DNA from: Bremia lactucae
Taxonomy: Eukaryota; Oomycota; Peronosporomycetes; Peronosporales; Peronosporaceae
Assembly: GCF_004359215.1 (NCBI RefSeq)
Contig: NC_090625.1
Span: forward strand, 33,605-88,243
Direction: 5' to 3'
Length of the DNA stretch: 54,639 bases
The notes under the pieces are model-generated. The model was not told the DNA's origin. It saw nothing but the letters and a program-made list of their open reading frames with translations, and did no database searches. A program made the position numbers and the translations under genes. This document shows, piece after piece, positions 48,927-54,639 of the stretch (positions within the stretch are counted from its first letter, which is position 1; each line of letters starts with the position of its first letter).

Positions 48927-50292
48927 CTATCGCGCCATTCTCTGTGAGAGATGGGGCGACTTAGTCGCCGTGCATAGTGACGCGTGATCTGTATAAATCA
49001 TAAGCGGCTTAGAGCCGAGTAGATGAACTCTGAATTTGACGAGAGCATACTTCATAGCAAGTAACTCTTTGTCATGAACTGGGTAGTTCTTTTCCACAGC
49101 TTCAAGCTGTCTAGACTCGAACGCAATTACAAGTTCATGCCCGTCAACATCTGTTTGTAACAGAGCACTGCCAATGGCAAACTCTGATGCGTCACAGACG
49201 ACACTGAAAGGCCAATTTAGGTTTGGCAGTGCCAGAATCGGAACATGAATAAGACTATTCTTAACTGCTTGAAAAGCATTATGCTCGGTGCTAGTCCAGC
49301 ACCATTCTGTATCCTTTTTAAGAAGATTCGATAATGGACTAACCATATCAGCGTAATTTTCGCTATGTTTGTGTAAATAATTGGCGAGACCCAATCACTT
49401 ACGCAAATCCTTTTGGTTTCTAGAAACCGGCCACTACAATGGCTTTTACCTAGGCGGGATCCGCTAGAAGGCCTCGCTTTCCAATAAAGCATCCTAAAAA
49501 AGAAATTACGTCTGCGCCAAAAATGCATTTAAATGCATTGGCATACAATTTGTTTGCGCGCATGCACTCGAGCACTGCTCGCAAATGGTCTAAATGTTTT
49601 CCATATCCGACCGACCTTGCTCCGCACGACTATGGACAAAAATGTCATCGAAAGAAGTCTGTGCATAATCTCGATGAGGGCGAAACAGTTGCGTCACTAG
49701 ACGATTAAATGTTGCCGGGGTGTTCGAAAGCCCTTGTGGCATAACCAGTCACTCCCATAACATGCCGCTTGGGGTGCTAACCGCTGTAAGCGGGATATCA
49801 CTAGCTCGCATTAGCAATTGGTAGTAACCATCGACTAAGTCCAATGCACTGTACATTGTACATCCCACCATATAGTTCTGAAAAACATCCTTTTTTGGAA
49901 TGGGGGGTTGTGCTGGTATAGTGGCAGCATTAAGCGTATTATAAGCATCTACAATGCGCCATTTACCATTTGGCTTTTTGACACAAAAATGTCGGTGTCG
50001 AATGAGGAAATTTGCTCTCACGTACCATTCAAGTCTCGTGCTTAGCACGGAAAAAATCGTCAATGTCGTCACACTGCTCCGTTGGTAAAGGCCATTGTCT
50101 TGTGACACAGTATTTGGTTCCCGGAACTGAGTCAATTTCATGACGAACACCTCTATCCGGAGGTAAAAAAGATGGTGGGTTATTACATACCACATCTTGC
50201 AATTCCTTAACTAAGTAATAAAAGGGATCCGTAGGATCTTTAAGGATCGATGACCCATTTCGCGCACTAAGTGCAGCTTTTGTGTCATCCAA
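48927..50292 (-). pseudogene. Element C2 reverse transcriptase and RNase H
   Basis: 50292-50029 gives DDTKAALSARNGSSILKDP and RHEIDSVPGTKYCVTRQWPL. 50195-49749 gives KPNGKWRIVDAYNTLNAATI, CTMYSALDLVDGYYQLLMRA and STPSGMLWE, then a stop. FDDIFVHSRAEQGRSD follows in another frame. 49394-48927 is RNase H (FSVVCDASEFAIGSALLQT), identical at protein level to C1. The YFDD aromatic is Ser (SFDD). Confidence 0.9.
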
Positions 50293-50572
50293 GACAGCTT
50301 CGTCTAGAAGTGACGATGAGTTTAAAAAACCATAAGTCGAATGACCACCATTTCAGATAAGTCACCGGCTCTAAGGCTCGACCGCATTCATCAATAGACA
50401 TTTCGTCCAGCTCTAAAAGAGCATGTAACGAGGGGATTGTCGCAAGGCTAACTTCCCCCTCAAAGTTACCGGTTACGCCACTTACAAGCGTATGTACTTG
50501 CTCACTCGTATCACTTTGTGAGGGTATACACACCTCGTGTTCACCCTGTCTTGGAGTGGAGACAATACGCCT

Positions 50573-51187
50573 CTAAGAGGCCGGGACATTCACGTCCCCG
50601 GGGTTTCCAGCCTGTATTGGTTCTATACAAGAGATGGTGTCTAATTTGACATCCGACAAGGAGTTAGGTAATTCAAATTCCTTAACCAGCGAACGTTTAC
50701 GTGTCGCTTCACGTGCATTAGGAGGGTAAGACTTAAAATGCCCTGGCGAACCGCCAATAATGTCACTATTGACACTCAGTATGGTGCCACCTCGGCCGAC
50801 CACACTCAGTGGACTTAGACGTGCCACTCCACGTATCTCAGGGAGATTGTACCCTTGAGGTCCTGGCGAACCGCCAACAGTGTCACTACTGACACTCTGT
50901 ATGGTGCCACCTCGGTCGACCATACTCGGTGGACTTAGACGTGCCACTCCACGTATCTTTCCACGTATCTCAGGGATATTGCACCCTTGATGATTCGGCC
51001 TTAGGCCAACAATGCTTTCAGCATTTAGTGAATCGTTATTATAACGAGTGTCACTCGACGGAGTACGTGCCGTTCCACTTATTTCTGCTGAGTCGGGCTC
51101 AGAACTTATGTTTTTAACATTAGAGTTTATTAACTCAGACATGTCAATGTCTAAAACACTGACAACCCATTCAATGATCCGCCCCAA
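50573..51187 (-). CDS. Element C2 protease-RT linker with doubled module (open, 204 codons)
   Basis: An open minus-strand stretch carries two tandem copies of a ~40-residue module: CNIPEIRGKIRGVARLSPPS..DRGGTIQSVSSDTVGGSPG, then YNLPEIRGVARLSPLSVVGR..ILSVNSDIIGGSPG. It ends EFELPNSLSDVKLDTISC. C1 and C3 have one copy. It has no known domain. In this family it lies between protease and RT. Confidence 0.7.
   Translation of the reverse strand: MGRIIEWVVSVLDIDMSELINSNVKNISSEPDSAEISGTARTPSSDTRYNNDSLNAESIVGLRPNHQGCNIPEIRGKIRGVARLSPPSMVDRGGTIQSVSSDTVGGSPGPQGYNLPEIRGVARLSPLSVVGRGGTILSVNSDIIGGSPGHFKSYPPNAREATRKRSLVKEFELPNSLSDVKLDTISCIEPIQAGNPGDVNVPAS
50735..50985. repeat. Tandem duplication (~120 bp units) in the C2 linker
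   Basis: Two adjacent units share CTGGCGAACCGCCAA, TGTCACTA.TGACACTC and GTGCCACTCCACGTATCTCA. The unit boundary is near 50858. The units differ by substitutions and the second has a small extra repeat of CCACGTATCT. Confidence 0.82.
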
Positions 51188-51199
51188 TAGCGCTATTGT

Positions 51200-51560
51200 T
51201 GCCTAGCAAAGGTAGATTCATGACTCTCCAAAACTTTGCTAGGAACATTGCGCGTGGCGCCTAAGATCTTAGACCTCCAATCGGTCCATGGCTCATGGTG
51301 TTCTAACCAGGCCATACCAAGATTGAGATCATATCTCGAATCCAAATACAGGACGAGTTAGCGTTCCATAATGGAACTTTGGAAACAGTGACACGAGTCC
51401 CGGTCGCTAAGCGAACAGTGATTTATTACCTTCATGCGCTCTAAGCGCCTCAAAGTATTGTTCACTTCCTTCGAGGGAAAGGCGTCAAGCATAATTGCAA
51501 GACGCTCCTGAGTCAATTAAAATTGACCACGGCTTATCAAAGCCCTTTACAGTCGCTTGA
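51200..51560 (-). pseudogene. Element C2 protease
   Basis: Near 51500-51545 the minus strand reads FDKPWSILIDSGASCNYA with an intact active site, then a stop (Arg codon of C3 replaced). The flap and C-terminal parts toward 51200 are broken by stops and small deletions. Confidence 0.78.
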
Positions 51561-51693
51561 GCGACTAGCAAGCCAGGCTTGCACTCTCACCCCGTGCCAT
51601 TGAGCACCGAGCTAACTGGGGCTAGGTTCTGTTTTTTCTCACCTCCTTGAGGTTCAACCGAGCCTAGGTCTTCCCCAGTAGGGCGCCCCGCAC

Positions 51694-52695
51694 CTACTGG
51701 GTATCGACGTTTTCCCGCACCGTACCAGATCTCTGGTATAGGTCGGAGTTGGAGCTCTTTCGCGCTTTACGCGAATTTCGAAGAGGGCAGGCAGGGCGTA
51801 AATGTTTCGTGCTTCCGCACATATAACATCTTCGGATGGTCTTATGCTGTTCCACAGCTTGAAGAGCCTCTTCTCCTTCCTCAACGAGGCTTAAATCCAT
51901 AGGTTCCGCTCTAATAGACGGAACCCATGTGCTCGAAGAGCTTGTTCGGTAAACAGGCGTGCTAACGCGATCAGACTTAAAGTCAAACTCGGCGCGTAGC
52001 GCTATGGCAACTGCCTCTTCGAACGTAGCCGGATGAGATCGGAACAATTCCGTCCGGGCAACGCCCTCATTGAGAACTCCATAAAGATGGTCACTACAAT
52101 TGCCTTTTGCACCGGGTCTTGATGCATTGATGCAATGAGAGTTCTCAACTCCTGGACAAAGTCCCCTAGGGTTCTTTTACCCTATCGAGTCGCTAGGAGC
52201 CGTGCTCCAATGCGAAAAGCCTGATCAGGCGGTGAAAACACGCTGGTCATTTGCTGTTCTAGCGAATCCCATGAGGGAAAAGCGTCGTTTATGGACGTGC
52301 TGCACGATAGTGCCCACTCCATGGCTCTACCTCCAAGTTTGGAAATGGCCATAGTCACCTTTTGCCGTTCTGTTAAGAACAAGGCGAAATCAATGGACAT
52401 TTCCATCTGCTTAATCCAAAAAGGGAGATTTTCTCCCTCTTTTCCCTCAAATGTTTTCACATTTACAGTTAGAGGGCGAGCCCTCGCCTCTGAGTCGGGT
52501 TGGCATAGATGTCGCTAAATGGTCCTGTAGCTGACCGATCAGGGAGGCTTCGTACCGCATGAAGGCTTCAAGTCTTGCATGCAGGACCTCTGGTCCCTGG
52601 GAGATAATAAATTCCACGTGCTCAAGCCGGAATAAGGTTTTGAGCTTGTCAGAAGCGGCGCGTTGCGCTTCTGACAATTCTGGAACCTCTTCCAT
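51694..52695 (-). pseudogene. Element C2 gag
   Basis: ATG at 52695 reads MEEVPELSEAQRAASDKLKT and VEFIISQGPEVLHARLEAFM. A shift leads to [19 protein letters not shown] and [20 protein letters not shown] (52460-52182). A further shift leads to FRSHPATFEEAVAIALRAEF and CYMCGSTKHLRPACPLRNSR, an intact CCHC knuckle (52047-51694). It is the best guide to the ancestral family-C gag in this window. Confidence 0.9.
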
Positions 52696-52741
52696 TTTCG
52701 TGAGAAATTAGTCTTGTAAAGATTTAGGCGTAGATTGAATA

Positions 52742-52755
52742 CGAGTGCTACCAGG
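52742..52755 (-). other. Primer-binding site of element C2
   Basis: On the minus strand CCTGGTAGCACTCG directly follows the LTR end, sharing TGGTAGCA with families A and B. Confidence 0.7.
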
Positions 52756-53239
52756 TGTAGCGGAGCTACCTCGCTCCTAAAGTCAGAGGAAGACTTTCAG
52801 ACTCAAAGAGTCACTTAGTTCTATTGAACTAATGGGTTTGTCAACTCAGGGTGTCGTACAAGCTATTAAAGCTTAAGGAATCCTAGTTCAAGGGATTCAG
52901 GGGCTCGTAGAACCAAGTGGCAACTAGTGCCCAAGAGGATATACCTTAGAAAGGCTTCTATCTCTTACAGATCAATGCGCAAGCATTAGGAAGGCACTTA
53001 ACGCTTTGAGATCAAAAGGGGAACTGCACTTTATTTAATTGTTTAAATTCAAAAAACTTACCCTAGCTAATTAAAATAGATTTTGGCCGCCAGTTTATAT
53101 CTGGCGGCGACCACATTTGTTACCCATATTAAATGGGATTTAAGTAACTAACTATTTTAAAATTAGATAAAAGGGTATTTTACTCATAAAGTAAATGTAC
53201 CACAACTACGGTTTTCCAACCGATGTGTGCTTCATTACA
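52756..53239 (-). repeat. LTR family C, 5' LTR of element C2 (484 bp)
   Basis: On the plus strand it runs from TGTAGCGGAGCTACCTCGCT to TGTGTGCTTCATTACA. It is complete and close to 19325-19811, with a perfect palindrome-like CCGCCAG..CTGGCGG hairpin near 53087-53106. Confidence 0.92.
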
Positions 53240-53277
53240 GTGTGTGGCTATACCAAAAGGGGGGTGCCTATATCGGT

Positions 53278-53706
53278 TCCCTAAAATTATTGTCTTTATT
53301 AATTTTGACTTAAATAGTTCCAACATTTCCAAATTAGGTAATATTGATGCAATACGACATTAGCTCAATTGATTGGTGGATTTAAGTCTTAATCAGCCCC
53401 GCCATTGTTAGAAAACGTTGATTGTGCGGTGCGCAAGGAGGCGCCAGATTCAGTTAGCTATTAATTTAATAAGTTCAGAAGTAGGTAGAAGATCGTTACG
53501 TGGTAAACTTCCTATATTATGCAGTTTCACTTTTCCCTAATTCTAATTCTTTGAACTACCTTTGGTAGCTAAAGTCCCTTAGCTACTTAGAAACCTTCCT
53601 CTGCACCCTTGTGCACGTGAAATTTAGAGGCACCTCACCTACACTGTAATCAGTTTTCAAGGTTAACTAGTACCTATCAGTACTAGTGAAAGGTGCTTCG
53701 TTTCAG
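53278..53706 (+). repeat. LTR family B, solo or truncated copy
   Basis: It follows the LTR-B sequence of 15240-15656 throughout (TGCGGTGCGCAAGGAGGCGC, TTTGGTAGCTAAAG, TTAGAGGCACCT). The first ~100 bp of LTR-B are missing. No primer site or gag follows, so it is a relic. A MITE-terminus-like sequence lies just to its left (53250-53277). Confidence 0.75.
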
Positions 53707-54040
53707 TTAGTATGTTACGGTAATCCAACTTGAATATGCAAATGGATGAAGGGCTCGAATACAGTCGGCTTGCGATAAAAGACTTCACGATGAAAATTTA
53801 ATAGTACATAATAACCTGAGTAGCCAGAGCAAATCTCCTCCCTATAAATATAAGGGAAACGTACCAAAATACCCCTGACAAATGCAGAAAAGACTGAAAT
53901 ACCCCTGTACTTTTATAAATGACCAAAATGCCCCTTGCTATAGCCTATATATATACACGGAAATCCGTTGCGCACAGCATAATCACATCACTTTAACGAG
54001 TCGTTTTCGTTCGAAAAAAGGACAACTATTCAGTCCCCCG
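53707..54040. other. Spacer with no supported gene
   Basis: AT-rich, with repeated AAAATACCCCTG / AAATACCCCTGTACTTTTAT motifs at 53866-53916 but no gene or element recognised. Confidence 0.4.
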
Positions 54041-54275
54041 CTGTGTTTTTTTGAAGCACAACGTCATACTGGTCTGCAAGCCGGAATGCGGCTTCTACGC
54101 TCGCTGTAAAGACCGCCAAGGCAACTGGAAGGTCGTCCTTTCTGCTTCTACAACCCACGAGCTTATCAATGGTCTCCTTCTGAATCAACTAGAAACCCCT
54201 TTTGGAACTAGACGGAATGCCAAACTACTCTTTCCAGATGCCTTTCCGTGGAAGCCATCTGGAGAGACTATGTAA
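54041..54275 (+). pseudogene. Possible zinc-binding domain of a Mutator/FAR1-type transposase
   Basis: The plus strand reads HNVILVCKPECGFYARCKDR, GNWKVVLSASTTHELINGLL and ends PDAFPWKPSGETM. The spacing C-X3-C-(basic, KDRQGNWKVV)-THE resembles the CxxC..HxH cluster of MULE and FAR1-like proteins, where GCPFxxRxxxxxGxWxV precedes HNH. Only about 75 codons are present, no ATG fits well, and LTR-A starts 20 bp further on, so at best it is a truncated fragment. Confidence 0.3.
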
Positions 54276-54294
54276 TGGTTGCTATTACCATCGT

Positions 54295-54639
54295 TGTAAC
54301 GGGGCACTGCGACTTGTACTGTTTCAGTACAAGTCCCCTTCACACTGCTTCAGTTGTGAGTGGTGCCTTTCGTTAGGTGACGTACACTGTACGTATAGAG
54401 GAAGACTTCTCTTAAGGCAAGTTAGCTTAAGAGTGTAAAATGAAAACTGTATTAATATAGTTAAGTGTCTCTTAATCTATCTTTGTAAATGCTGACTTAA
54501 CTATAAACTAATACTAAACATGTAAATGAATTCTTATCTATCTTATCTTGTAACTCTCTTTGATTACTTCTACAGCTGATTAGTCTGCGGAATAAATAGA
54601 CATAATGGTCTATACCTATTTATGGATAAGAATTCAGGA
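54295..54639 (-). repeat. LTR family A, truncated by the window end
   Basis: It starts TGTAACGGGGCACTGCG and follows 14071-14520 base by base apart from scattered changes until the window ends. Orientation is minus, as for A2 and A4. Confidence 0.92.

Noticed and set aside
1..54639. RXLR- or Crinkler-type effector genes, CRISPR arrays, rRNA genes
   Set aside because: No signal peptide followed by RXLR/EER or LFLAK motifs was seen in the open frames. The tandem repeats found are minisatellites within elements. No rRNA-like conserved sequence was recognised.

Overview
The window is a repeat-dominated piece of a eukaryotic genome, most likely an oomycete (Peronosporales; downy mildew or Phytophthora type). 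This is inferred from the families of chromodomain Ty3/gypsy retrotransposons nested in one another, the intronless compact host genes, and a GCTCATT initiator-like motif upstream of one host gene. No species call can be made from sequence reading alone. Three runs of N (3615-4604, 8007-8783, 12910-13499) are assembly gaps.

Layout. Positions 1-14520 hold family-A elements: element A1 (+, pol end to 3' LTR 1950-2373) sits in a minus-strand reverse transcriptase (2374-3614). After a gap come a decayed DNA polymerase alpha C-terminus (4738-5344), a minus-strand A element between LTRs 6210-6661 and 14071-14520, and, between gaps inside it, plus-strand integrase/chromodomain and gag pieces (8784-12909). 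Positions 14774-18400 hold a probable solo LTR and a broken family-B element. Positions 19325-26514 hold a full-length but dead family-C element (C1, minus). Positions 26515-30016 hold family-D debris. Positions 30250-34703 are the only host-gene island: two tandem paralogues related to mitochondrial TCAIM/DUF4460 proteins and a TMEM41-like VTT membrane protein, all on the minus strand. Positions 35150-41036 are a different retrotransposon (E, +) between two ~250 bp LTRs. It is followed by a second copy of the 5' region of the TMEM41-like gene. Positions 41519-43010 are an inverted copy of the D-type repeat. Positions 43011-53239 are two family-C elements in opposite orientation (C3 +, C2 -), forming a large imperfect palindrome. 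The window ends in an LTR-B piece, a possible Mutator-type zinc domain and a truncated LTR-A.

Most interesting observation. In families A, B and C, the segment between pol and the 3' LTR carries a gene on the opposite strand (called aORF here). It starts near the 3' LTR, reads back towards pol and, where the 3' part survives, ends in a coiled-coil or charged segment encoded antisense to the integrase-chromodomain linker. The pol linker/chromodomain DNA is therefore apparently coding on both strands. Families A, B and C share a primer-binding site beginning TGGTAGCA. Element E has a different one, and its pol runs straight into the polypurine tract with no antisense gene.

Other notable items are a 1.2 kb near-identical tract shared by otherwise diverged elements C1 and C2, a zinc knuckle expanded into a minisatellite, an LTR shrunk to about 13 bp at a pol-to-gag junction, and an inverted duplication bracketing the host-gene island. 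Most elements have stops and frameshifts. A few reading frames stay open (RT 2374-3614, IN-chromodomain 8784-10166, gag 13500-14020, aORF 7088-8006).
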